DNA of 64,000 nt from Actinomycetota bacterium (lineage in GTDB: Bacteria > Actinomycetota > Acidimicrobiia > Acidimicrobiales > Aldehydirespiratoraceae), in contig JAPOHW010000001.1 in the NCBI GenBank assembly GCA_029979265.1, positions 62,001-126,000 on the forward strand. Reading direction: 5' to 3'. Positions 49,146 to 57,348 of this stretch are shown here, one piece after another; positions within the stretch are counted from its first letter, which is position 1; the number at the start of each line of letters is the position of its first letter. A program made the position numbers and the translations under genes. The notes under the pieces were generated by a model. It worked only from the letters and a program-made list of their open reading frames with translations, was not told the DNA's origin and made no database searches.

Positions 49146-50273
49146 ATGCAGGCCCCGTTCCGACTCCTCGAGGCCCTTCGAGGAACGGTCGAACTCGGGC
49201 TGATTCTTGCGACCGGCGTTGCGACGGCGACCTTTGCCGCAACTCCGTTGGTCCTCCCCGCCGTGGCCGACCGTTTCGACATCGGGACGGGTGTCGCAGG
49301 TCTGTTCTCTGCTGCGCAGCTCGGGCTTTTCGTCGCGGGGTCGTGGGGAGCCCCCCGGCTGGTCGTGCCGAGCCGTCGTCTGTTCGTGGTGGCGTTGGTC
49401 ACTCTCGCTGGCGCGAGTTGTCTCAGCGTCGTCGCCCCCACCTTCTCGGTGCTGGTCGCGTCGCGAGCGATCGCAGGGCTCGCGCTCGGGGTGCTGACCT
49501 GGCTCGCCTATTCGCAGGTGTTCGGAGACAACGAACGGACCGGTGACATTGCCGTCATCGGCCCCTTGACGGGGGTGCTCGCAGCGCCGCTCATCGGTGT
49601 GGCTCTGCAGGCCGGCGACGATCGCACGGTGTTCTGCATCCTCGCCGTCCTTGCGCTCGTGCCACTCGTATCGATTCCCCACTTCGTGGTTCCGGCGGTC
49701 GAGGCCGGGGTTCGCAACAGGGCAGTGCCGCAGGCGCTCGTGTTGATCGTTGCCCTGTCACTGGTGACGTTCGGCGGGGCCGGGGTCTTCGTGTTCCTCG
49801 GCGCCGTCGCCGTCGATCAGTACGGGATGGACCCCTTCGTCGTGTCGCTCGTCTTCGCGGCCAACGCCGCCGCAGGAATCCCGTCAGCTCGGTGGCGCGG
49901 GGCGCGCCGGTTCTCGGGGGCCTGGTTCCTGCTGCCGGCGTCGTTCGCCGCCGTTCTCGGGTTCGCCCACCAGCAGCCCGTGTTCTGGGTGCTTGTCACC
50001 GCCTGGGGATTCTGCTTCTGGATGGCGATCCCCGGCGTCTACACGCTGCTGGCCGAGCGGTCTCGCTTCCCCGCCGAACGAGCCGGCGATGCGCAGGCTG
50101 CGATGGCGGCAGGACGGGCGCTCGCACCGTTGGCCGGTGGTGTGGTTGTCTCGACCGGAGGCTTCGATGCGCTCGGCCTGGCGGGAGGGGCGGTGATGCT
50201 CATTGCCGCAGTTGCGATGCTGGCTGTCGAGCGGTCCGGCACCGGCATGAACGATCGAGGTGAGCCAGCATGA
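49146..50273 (+). CDS. Major facilitator superfamily transporter
   Basis: 375 residues with about eleven or twelve hydrophobic segments. The N-terminal half resembles sugar/drug efflux MFS proteins (ATPLVLPAVADRFDIGTGVAGLFSAAQ), with a substrate not readable from sequence. The last four bases overlap the methyltransferase gene (ATGA), suggesting that the pair is translated together. Confidence 0.82.
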   Translation: MQAPFRLLEALRGTVELGLILATGVATATFAATPLVLPAVADRFDIGTGVAGLFSAAQLGLFVAGSWGAPRLVVPSRRLFVVALVTLAGASCLSVVAPTFSVLVASRAIAGLALGVLTWLAYSQVFGDNERTGDIAVIGPLTGVLAAPLIGVALQAGDDRTVFCILAVLALVPLVSIPHFVVPAVEAGVRNRAVPQALVLIVALSLVTFGGAGVFVFLGAVAVDQYGMDPFVVSLVFAANAAAGIPSARWRGARRFSGAWFLLPASFAAVLGFAHQQPVFWVLVTAWGFCFWMAIPGVYTLLAERSRFPAERAGDAQAAMAAGRALAPLAGGVVVSTGGFDALGLAGGAVMLIAAVAMLAVERSGTGMNDRGEPA

Positions 50274-51058
50274 ACGATGCAGCTGACCACGCTCACTACG
50301 ACGACATCTCGATTGCGTTCCTCGCCCATCTTTGGGGTGAGGGCTTCATGTCGCCGGGTGGCCCCGACGAGGTGAGCCGTGTCGTCGGCGATCTCGATCT
50401 GACCGGCAAGCGCGTCCTCGACATCGGCTGTGGTGCGGGTGGGCCGACCGTCACGCTCGTGGCCCGACACGATGCCGGAACTGTCGTGGGGATCGACGTC
50501 GAGGAACCGGGTCGCGCGGCGGCCCAGGCTCTGGTGGAGCGCTACGGGCTGGGCGATCGCATCGAGGTCCGACTGGTCGACCCGGGACCGTTCCCGTTCG
50601 ATGTCGAGGCGTTCGATGTCGTGTTCTCGAAGGACTCGATCATTCACATTCCCGACAAGCGTGCCCTTGCCGCAGAGGCCTACCGCGTGCTTCGTCCCGG
50701 GGGCTGGTTCATCGCTTCTGATTGGCTCATCTCGCACGACGCTGAGCCGTCGGCGGAGATGGCCGACTATCTCCGCAAGGAAGATCTCGATTTCGGGATG
50801 GCCTCGCCAGCCACGTATCGCGCCGCTCTCCAGCGGGCCGGCTTCGTCGATGTGGAGCTCGTCAATCGAAATCCGTGGTACCTCGAGGTCGCGCAAGGCG
50901 AGCTCGAACGCCTGTCCGGCCCGGAACGGACAACCTTCGAGGAGTTGACGACTGCGGAGGAGATCAGCAACCAGATCGAGACGTGGACCGCGATGTTGCT
51001 CGTGCTCCAGACCGGGGAACACTGTCCCCATCACTTCCGAGCGCGAAAGCCTGGCTGA
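50270..51058 (+). CDS. SAM-dependent methyltransferase (UbiE/sterol-type, class I)
   Basis: 262 residues. Motif I is VLDIGCGAGGPTVTL, motif II FDVVFSKDSIIHIPDKRAL, followed by EAYRVLRPGGWFIASDWLIS. It resembles small-molecule methyltransferases that act on phospholipid bases or quinones (compare phosphoethanolamine/sarcosine-type methyltransferases). It is translationally coupled to the MFS gene and faces the TetR gene at its 3' end. Confidence 0.87.
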   Translation: MNDAADHAHYDDISIAFLAHLWGEGFMSPGGPDEVSRVVGDLDLTGKRVLDIGCGAGGPTVTLVARHDAGTVVGIDVEEPGRAAAQALVERYGLGDRIEVRLVDPGPFPFDVEAFDVVFSKDSIIHIPDKRALAAEAYRVLRPGGWFIASDWLISHDAEPSAEMADYLRKEDLDFGMASPATYRAALQRAGFVDVELVNRNPWYLEVAQGELERLSGPERTTFEELTTAEEISNQIETWTAMLLVLQTGEHCPHHFRARKPG

Positions 51059-51096
51059 GCGCCCGGTGTCAGCTCGTCGAATGGCTGCCCGCCGGG

Positions 51097-51696
51097 CTAG
51101 CCAGGGAACGTGGCGAGGGCTGCCAGTGATTCGTCGAGCAACTCACCGAACGCAGCACGACCGCCACCTGCCGACCACCGTCGCACGGCGGCGCGGTAGG
51201 CAGCGAAGGCGGCGGAGGCAAGGATCTCGGGGCGAGGGTCGGCGAGCGGATCGATCCCCATCCGCGCTGCGATTGCGGCAGTGAGTTCATGTTCCCAGTC
51301 GTTTTGCACGTAGGCGCGTGCATAGGCGGCGACGGCCGGGAAGTCGGCGGCAAGGCGAGCCTGGAGGAACGTCTCGTCGTGGTGAGTCTCGTAGTAGCCG
51401 CCCATCGCTCGGACGGCAGCGATCACGGAATCGACGACCGACTCCTGATCAGGACGGTTGGCGAACTCGTCGAGCAAGCGTCGACGAAGGACGTCGGCGT
51501 GGCCGTAGAGCACCGCCTCCTTGGAGGAGAAGTGACGAAAGAACGTGCGCTGGCTGACGTCGGCCGCCTCGGCGATGTCGGTCGTTGTCACAGCGTCGAA
51601 GCCTCGCTCGTCGAACAGACGGGCAGCATGGTCCATCAGGTCGTCGCGGGTCGCCTGCTTCTTGCGTTGGCGTCGTCCGGGCTCGAAATCGCTCAT
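51097..51696 (-). CDS. TetR-family transcriptional regulator
   Basis: 199 residues from ATG 51696. The DNA-binding domain is typical: RDDLMDHAARLFDERGFDAVTTTDIAEAADVSQRTFFRHFSSKEAVL (about 16-62). The C-terminal ligand domain is helical and variable. Two 21-bp palindromes with a common half-site lie between it and the divergent HAD-PlsC gene. It therefore probably represses itself and the lipid genes to its right. Such regulators often bind acyl-CoA. Confidence 0.9.
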   Translation of the reverse strand: MSDFEPGRRQRKKQATRDDLMDHAARLFDERGFDAVTTTDIAEAADVSQRTFFRHFSSKEAVLYGHADVLRRRLLDEFANRPDQESVVDSVIAAVRAMGGYYETHHDETFLQARLAADFPAVAAYARAYVQNDWEHELTAAIAARMGIDPLADPRPEILASAAFAAYRAAVRRWSAGGGRAAFGELLDESLAALATFPG

Positions 51697-51706
51697 AGTC
51701 GACACT

Positions 51707-51727
51707 ATATGGCAGACCCTGCCATAT
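51707..51727. promoter_or_regulatory. TetR operator 1, 9-3-9 palindrome
   Basis: Half-site ATATGGCAG, spacer ACC, exact complement. It lies 11 nt before the TetR gene start. The half-site shares WTATGKCAG with operator 2. Confidence 0.65.
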
Positions 51728-51740
51728 GTTAGCGGTTGAC

Positions 51741-51761
51741 TTATGTCAGTGACTGACATAA
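51741..51761. promoter_or_regulatory. TetR operator 2, 9-3-9 palindrome
   Basis: Half-site TTATGTCAG, spacer TGA, exact complement, 10 nt before the HAD-PlsC start. Centres of the two operators are 34 bp apart. Binding would control both divergent genes. Confidence 0.65.
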
Positions 51762-51770
51762 ACTCGTCGA

Positions 51771-53189
51771 GTGCCCAGTGCTGCAATCTTTGATCTCGAC
51801 CGAACCCTGCTCACCGGATCATCGGCCCCGACGTTCCACAAGCATCTCGTCGCTGCTGGTCTGACCGACTCACGGTCGATCCCCGGCCAGCGCGCCTACG
51901 AAAAGAGTTACGACCTCTTCGGCGAGAACCCGGTGGTGATGCAACTCGCCCGCCTGTTCGTGCGCACGTCCAAGGGCTGGCCGGTCGCCGCTGTTGCAAC
52001 GGCGGCCGAAGCCGCAGCAGACGAACTGATGAACGAGGTGCCGGGCTTCGCTCGCCGTCTTCTCGACGAACACAGGGCCGCCGGCCGACTCCTCGTGCTC
52101 GCAACCACCTCTCCCGCTGCATTCGTGACACCGTTTGCGGAACGCCTGGGCTTCGACCATGTGGTTGCCACACGGTGGAGCGACGACGGTGTGCGCTACA
52201 CCGGCGAACTCGACGGCGAGTTCCTGTGGAATCGGGCCAAGTGCGACGCCGTGGTCCGCCTTGCCGAGGCCGAGCAGATCAGCCTGGCGAGGAGTTACGC
52301 CTACTCTGACTCGACGTACGACGTGCCCCTTCTCAAAGCGGTCGGCACGCCTGTTGCTGTGAACCCAGATCCCCAGCTGGCAGCGATTGCGTTGCTGAAC
52401 GGCTGGCCGATCCGCCACCTCGACGTTTCCCCCGGCGTCGCCAAGGTGGCGGGTCGGGAGCTTCAAGAGTGGTTGCGGCCCTTCAACCGGCCTGAACTCG
52501 TCCCGAACGCCCGCTTCGAGTTCTCGGGGGTCGAGAACATCCCGAAGACAGGCGCGGCCATTCTCGTGTTCAACCATCGGTCGTATTTCGACTCGACGGC
52601 CGTCACGCTGCTGACTGGCCGGGCCGAACGCTCGGCTCGCTTTCTGGGCAAGAAAGAGGTCTTCGACGCACCGATCATCGGTCGGCTCGGGGCGTTGTTC
52701 GGTGGCATCCGTGTCGATCGTGGTACGGGCTCGACCGAACCGCTCGACAAAGCGATTGCGGCGCTCGAAGGCGGTGAGATGGTAGCGATGGCACCGCAGG
52801 GAACCATCCCGCGCGGTCCTGCCTTCTTCGATCCGGTGCTCAAGGCTCGGTGGGGTGCTGCTCGTCTGGCCCACGCCACCAAGGCGCCCGTGATCCCGGT
52901 CGGGTTGTGGGGGACCGAGAAGGTCTGGCCCCGAAGTGCTCGGCTCCCAAATCTCGACATCATCGACCCACCCACGGTCACCCTCACCGTCGGGGGTCCG
53001 GTGAAGCTGGGCTATCGGAGCCTCGAGCGCGACAGCGAACGGATCATGGGAGCGATCGTCGACCTGCTCCCCGGTGAGGCGCGCGAACGGCGCACACCCA
53101 GCGAAGAAGAACTCGTGCGGACCTATCCGCCCGGCTACTCCGGCGACCCTACTGCCGAGGCTGATCGACGCCCGGGGAGTGACACATGA
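51771..53189 (+). CDS. HAD-IB hydrolase fused to a PlsC acyltransferase
   Basis: 472 residues. The N-terminal HAD domain has nucleophile Asp in FDLDRTLLTG (about residues 7-16) and ARSYAYSDSTYDVPLL for Mg binding. The C-terminal 1-acylglycerol-3-phosphate acyltransferase has NHRSYFDS (the HxxxxD motif, near residue 267) and APQGTIPRG. Fusions of this type occur in actinobacterial lipid synthesis, where the HAD part may remove phosphate from phosphatidate. GTG 51771. It overlaps the WS/DGAT gene by 4 bases, which links it to triacylglycerol or wax-ester assembly. Confidence 0.9.
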   Translation: MPSAAIFDLDRTLLTGSSAPTFHKHLVAAGLTDSRSIPGQRAYEKSYDLFGENPVVMQLARLFVRTSKGWPVAAVATAAEAAADELMNEVPGFARRLLDEHRAAGRLLVLATTSPAAFVTPFAERLGFDHVVATRWSDDGVRYTGELDGEFLWNRAKCDAVVRLAEAEQISLARSYAYSDSTYDVPLLKAVGTPVAVNPDPQLAAIALLNGWPIRHLDVSPGVAKVAGRELQEWLRPFNRPELVPNARFEFSGVENIPKTGAAILVFNHRSYFDSTAVTLLTGRAERSARFLGKKEVFDAPIIGRLGALFGGIRVDRGTGSTEPLDKAIAALEGGEMVAMAPQGTIPRGPAFFDPVLKARWGAARLAHATKAPVIPVGLWGTEKVWPRSARLPNLDIIDPPTVTLTVGGPVKLGYRSLERDSERIMGAIVDLLPGEARERRTPSEEELVRTYPPGYSGDPTAEADRRPGSDT

Positions 53190-54661
53190 CGGCTCCGCGC
53201 CAACGCGAACTCCGCTTCGACGCCAAGATGTCCGACGCCGAAGCGTTGATGTGGACCATCGAGAAGGATCCGTGGCTGAACCCGTCGGGGGCAACGGTGT
53301 CGGTGCTCGACAAGCCGCTGGACTTCGCGGCGTTCCGGACCCGGATCAACAATGCAGTCGCAGAGATTCCTCGCCTGCGCGAGCGCGTGGTGCCCGGGTT
53401 CGGTCGGCTTGCCCCGCCCACGTGGCAGCCCGATGCCGAATTGGACCTCGACTACCACATCCGCCACATCGGCCTCCCGGCCCCGGGCAGCGAACGTCAG
53501 CTCTACGACCTTTGCACCCGGCTCTACGAAGACCCGTACGATCGAACCCGTCCGCTCTGGATGTTCGTGGTGATCGACGGGCTCGAGGGCGGGAAGGGAG
53601 CGCTGTTCTCGAAGATGCACCACACCGTCACCGACGGAATGGGTGCGCTCCGCCTGTCCGAGAAGTACCTCGAACTCACCGCCGACGAACCGGTGCCCGC
53701 CGAGATCGACCTTGCGGCGGTGATCACCGAGTCGCTTACCGCCAGCGAGGGCAACAAGCCGCCCGAGTCCACCACCCCGAGCGAGAACCTGTTCCGAAGC
53801 CTCGAGCACGTTGTGAAGCGACAGGCGGGTATTGCCAAGCGGGCGGTTGGCGAGGTCGCAACCTGGGCCGGTGATCCCCAGCAGGTGGTCGATCTCGCCG
53901 AAGACGCCGTCGCGTCTGCTCGCTCCACCGCATCGCAACTTGCCCAGGACGGCAACGGCGAGCCGGTTGGCTCGCCGTTGTGGACCGATCGTTCGCGCCG
54001 TCGCCATCTCGAGTCGATCACGATTCCTCTCGACGATGTGAAGGCGACCGGTCGGGTGCTGGGCGGTTCGGTCAACGATGTCTTCGTCACCGGTGTCACG
54101 ATGGGAGCAATCGACTACCACGCCAAGCGCAATGTTTCACTCGCTGGGCTCAACGCCAGCTTCGTCGTCAGTACCCGCCAGGACACGGCGATCGGGGGGA
54201 ATGCGTTCTCCCCCACGCTGGTGACGGTGCCCGGTGCCTACCGCAGTCCCGAGAGCCTTCTGGTCGATGTCCGCGATCGGATGGCCGAGCGCCGGGCCGG
54301 TGCCGGACACGGCGGCGGCGCCATGGGCGCACTGGCCGGCCTTGCCAACCTGCTGCCGACCTCGGTGCTGACCCAGGTGGCGCGCTCGCAGGCGGCACGA
54401 CTCGACGTTGCGACGTCGAACCTTCGGGGTGCGCCGATCCCGGTCTACATGAGTGGGGCACTCGTCGAGAAAATGGTGATCATGGGTCCGGTTGCCGGCA
54501 CGGCGATGAACGTCACCACCATGTCGTATGCGGGCGATCTCGTCATCGGGATGTTCGTCGACCCAGTCGCCGTCGACGATCCCGCCGACCTGTGTGCGTG
54601 TGTCGAGGCTGCCTTCCAGCGGCTGCTCGCCACTGCCCAGACGTCCCCGACTGCCGGCTGA
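53186..54661 (+). CDS. Wax ester synthase / diacylglycerol acyltransferase (WS/DGAT)
   Basis: 491 residues. The catalytic HHxxxDG motif is HHTVTDG (near residues 145-151), and NDVFVTGVTMGAIDYH is the second family block. It transfers an acyl group from acyl-CoA to diacylglycerol or fatty alcohol at the membrane. It follows the HAD-PlsC fusion with a 4-base overlap, so the pair could take lysophosphatidate to triacylglycerol. Long-chain storage lipids are common in Actinobacteria. Confidence 0.92.
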   Translation: MTAPRQRELRFDAKMSDAEALMWTIEKDPWLNPSGATVSVLDKPLDFAAFRTRINNAVAEIPRLRERVVPGFGRLAPPTWQPDAELDLDYHIRHIGLPAPGSERQLYDLCTRLYEDPYDRTRPLWMFVVIDGLEGGKGALFSKMHHTVTDGMGALRLSEKYLELTADEPVPAEIDLAAVITESLTASEGNKPPESTTPSENLFRSLEHVVKRQAGIAKRAVGEVATWAGDPQQVVDLAEDAVASARSTASQLAQDGNGEPVGSPLWTDRSRRRHLESITIPLDDVKATGRVLGGSVNDVFVTGVTMGAIDYHAKRNVSLAGLNASFVVSTRQDTAIGGNAFSPTLVTVPGAYRSPESLLVDVRDRMAERRAGAGHGGGAMGALAGLANLLPTSVLTQVARSQAARLDVATSNLRGAPIPVYMSGALVEKMVIMGPVAGTAMNVTTMSYAGDLVIGMFVDPVAVDDPADLCACVEAAFQRLLATAQTSPTAG

Positions 54662-54667
54662 GCCACG

Positions 54668-54705
54668 ACGGCTGGGGCACCAGAACGGCTGGGGCAACAG
54701 AACGG
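54668..54705. repeat. Two 17-bp tandem repeats plus part of a third
   Basis: 54668-54684 and 54685-54701 differ at one base, followed by ACGG. They lie in the gap between the convergent WS/DGAT and PlsC genes. No function is evident. Confidence 0.6.
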
Positions 54706-54779
54706 AGCCGCACCTGCCGTCGCACGCCGCGTCGGTGCGTTGTTCGTCTCGCTCGGTTCGTCTTGCTCATTCGCTCGCC

Positions 54780-55574
54780 CTACTCCTCCTCGGAGGAGGC
54801 AGCAGTGGCGCTCGGGGCGTGGCTCGTAATCTCGGCGGGACGTCGCTCGGGCATGACTGCGGCGGTGGCCCTCTCCTCTTCACCGGCGTAGGTGTGCACG
54901 TACTGCTGGCCGGTCATGTCGGCGATCTCGAACATCACCGCATCGGTCACCTTTCGAGCGAGGCGAGGATCGTTCGGATCGCCGAAGTCACCGACCCGGA
55001 TCGGCTTCGCGAACGAAACGGTGACGTTCTTGAACGGTCGGAGCGCAACCGAGCCCACCGGCTGCACGTCGAGCGTGCCCTGGATCCCGACGGGAATGAT
55101 CGGTGCCCCGGTGCGCTGGGCCAGCCGGGCCGCGCCCGTTCGCCCCTTGTGAAGCTTCTGGTCACGAGACCGAGTGCCCTCCGGGTAGATCATGAAGAGC
55201 TTCCCCGCATCGAGGACCCGGGCAGCCGCATCGAGCGCCTGCTGGGCAGCGTCGCCGCCCGAACGGTCGACGGGGATCATCCCCATCGCGGGGAAGAGGT
55301 GCCTGGTCTTCCAGTCGTCGAGATATTCGCCCTTGCCGATGGCCCATATCCGTCGGGGGAGTGCGGCAGGCAGGAACATGGAGTCGCAGAACGACAGGTG
55401 GTTCGGGCACAGAATCGCAGGGCCGTCGGGCGGAACGTGTTCGTCACCCACGACGTCGAGATTCCACAGCGCGTTGAGGCTCCGGTTGATCACCCACAGC
55501 AGAGGACGGGCAATCCGGTCCGACCCGGGGAGATCCGGCGCAGATTCGAACCGGTACTCGGGTCGGGAACCCAT
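54780..55574 (-). CDS. plsC: 1-acyl-sn-glycerol-3-phosphate acyltransferase
   Basis: 264 residues, a stand-alone PlsC-type enzyme. The HxxxxD motif is in CPNHLSFCDSMFLP, and the EGTRSR block binds the phosphate of the acceptor. It makes phosphatidate for phospholipids or storage lipids. The C-terminal tail is Ala/Ser/Glu-rich. It is convergent with the WS/DGAT gene and divergent from the acyl-CoA synthetase gene at 55713. Confidence 0.9.
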   Translation of the reverse strand: MGSRPEYRFESAPDLPGSDRIARPLLWVINRSLNALWNLDVVGDEHVPPDGPAILCPNHLSFCDSMFLPAALPRRIWAIGKGEYLDDWKTRHLFPAMGMIPVDRSGGDAAQQALDAAARVLDAGKLFMIYPEGTRSRDQKLHKGRTGAARLAQRTGAPIIPVGIQGTLDVQPVGSVALRPFKNVTVSFAKPIRVGDFGDPNDPRLARKVTDAVMFEIADMTGQQYVHTYAGEEERATAAVMPERRPAEITSHAPSATAASSEEE

Positions 55575-55712
55575 CAGCGGATGAGCCTCCGGCTCATGCG
55601 TCGCGCTGCTCGTCGTGCACGGTCGCAGTATCCCACAGCCGCCTCACTGCCGTGCCACCGGCCGGTCTCGTGACCCTTGCCGTTCGCCGTGCCCGGGCCG
55701 TAGCTTGCCGCA

Positions 55713-57260
55713 ATGGATGCGTCCGAAACCCTCGGTGTCCTTCGTCGCAGCGGCATGCTCGACCCGTTCCGGGGGACTGCCGTGGCTGCAGGGCTGAGTC
55801 GGTGGGGTCCGTCGCTGGCAGCCGGAACCATGGCTGGTGCTCTTCGCACCCCCCTCGGCACTGCAGTGATCGACGAACACGGCCGGATCAGCTGGTCACA
55901 ACTCGATCGGCGTACGAGCCGGCTCGCTCGCGGCTTCCACGCAATCGGCGTGGGCCGCGGGGCGACGGTCGGGATCCTCTGTCGCAACAGCATCGGTTTC
56001 GTGCTGGCGGCCGTCTCGACGGCCAAGGCAGGGCTGACCCCCGTGCTTCTCAATACGGGGAGTTCGGCCATCCAGCTCGAAGAGATTCTCGAGCGCGAAA
56101 CGGTGGATCTGCTCCTCGTCGATGATGATCGAGCCGACGAACTTGCCGCTATCGACTTCGACGGTCGGATCGTGAGCGTGTCGGCATTCCGTCGGCTCGA
56201 GGCGGTGGGTCGTCGCCGAGTCGATCCGCTGCTGCCGAAGGTGGTTGCACCGGTGCTCATGACATCGGGAACCACCGGGACGCCGAAGGGCGCTCGGCGC
56301 AGCGTGCGCTCGGTCTCGTCCGGCGCTGCGCGTGGCGTCTTTGGGCTGATCCCGTATCGCAGCGCAGACGTGTTCGTCATCCCCGCCCCGCTGTTCCACG
56401 CCTGGGGGTTTGCCAACCTCAGCGTGGCACTCGCCCTCGGTTCGACCATCGTGACGATCGATCGCTTCAGCCCTGCAGGGGTCGTCGATGCGGTCGCCGA
56501 CCATGACGGCACCGTCCTGGTGGCGGTACCGGTGATGCTCAAACGGTTGTTGAACGCCACCGATCTCGATCTCGGGCCGCTTCGCCGACTCCGAATCACC
56601 GGTTCGTCGGGCTCTGCGCTACCGGGAGCACTCGCAACCGAGTGGATGGATCGCACCGGCGACACGCTCTACAACCTGTACGGATCGACCGAAGTCGGGT
56701 CGGCGACGATCGCCACGCCCGACGATCTGCGCCTTGCGCCGGGGACCGCCGGTCGCCCGATACCGGGGTGCGAGGTCAGGGTGCTCGACCATGCCGGGGC
56801 GGTGGTCGCGCCCGGCACGACAGGACGGTTGTTCGTCGCTGGCGGGGGCGCGTTCGATGGCTACAGCGGCGGCGGTGGCAAGGCGATCATCGACGGAGCG
56901 ATGGCAACGGGCGATGTCGGCTCGGTCGACGCCGATGGTCGTGTCTTCGTCTCGGGCCGTGCCGACGACATGATCGTCAGCGGTGGCGAGAACGTGTTTC
57001 CGGGATCGGTCGAGGCGGTGCTTTCAATGCAACCGGGCGTGATCGACGTCGCCGTGCTCGGCGTGCGTGATGAGGAGTTCGGACAACGGCTCGTGGCGTA
57101 TGTCCACCTTTCGGAGCGAGGCATGACGTCCGAGCAGGACCTGCGGGCTGCGGTCACACGCCAACTGGGTCGGCACTACGCCCCGCGTGAGATCGTCTTC
57201 GTCGACTCGATCCCGCGGAATCCGGCCGGGAAGGTGTCCCGCCAACTGCTGTTGAGTTAG
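55713..57260 (+). CDS. AMP-dependent acyl-CoA synthetase
   Basis: 515 residues. P-loop MTSGTTGTPKGARR, YNLYGSTEVGSATIA and GDVGSVDADGRVFVSGRADDMIVSGGENVFP are present, with the catalytic Lys in NPAGKVSRQLL. It activates a fatty acid for lipid synthesis or breakdown. ATG 55713. It is followed 88 nt later by a second synthetase with its own promoter. Confidence 0.9.
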   Translation: MDASETLGVLRRSGMLDPFRGTAVAAGLSRWGPSLAAGTMAGALRTPLGTAVIDEHGRISWSQLDRRTSRLARGFHAIGVGRGATVGILCRNSIGFVLAAVSTAKAGLTPVLLNTGSSAIQLEEILERETVDLLLVDDDRADELAAIDFDGRIVSVSAFRRLEAVGRRRVDPLLPKVVAPVLMTSGTTGTPKGARRSVRSVSSGAARGVFGLIPYRSADVFVIPAPLFHAWGFANLSVALALGSTIVTIDRFSPAGVVDAVADHDGTVLVAVPVMLKRLLNATDLDLGPLRRLRITGSSGSALPGALATEWMDRTGDTLYNLYGSTEVGSATIATPDDLRLAPGTAGRPIPGCEVRVLDHAGAVVAPGTTGRLFVAGGGAFDGYSGGGGKAIIDGAMATGDVGSVDADGRVFVSGRADDMIVSGGENVFPGSVEAVLSMQPGVIDVAVLGVRDEEFGQRLVAYVHLSERGMTSEQDLRAAVTRQLGRHYAPREIVFVDSIPRNPAGKVSRQLLLS

Positions 57261-57284
57261 CCAACGGCCCAACTGATAAGAACC

Positions 57285-57313
57285 TTGACCGGTTTCGTTC
57301 CGAAACCTAGATT
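57285..57313 (+). promoter_or_regulatory. Promoter with a palindromic operator filling the spacer
   Basis: TTGACC (57285-57290), 17-nt spacer, TAGATT (57308-57313). The whole spacer is the palindrome GGTTTCG-TTC-CGAAACC (57291-57307). A repressor bound there would block RNA polymerase. The gene start is at 57349. Confidence 0.7.
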
Positions 57314-57348
57314 GCCCACGCCTGACGAACAACCGGGGGGTTCCACGT

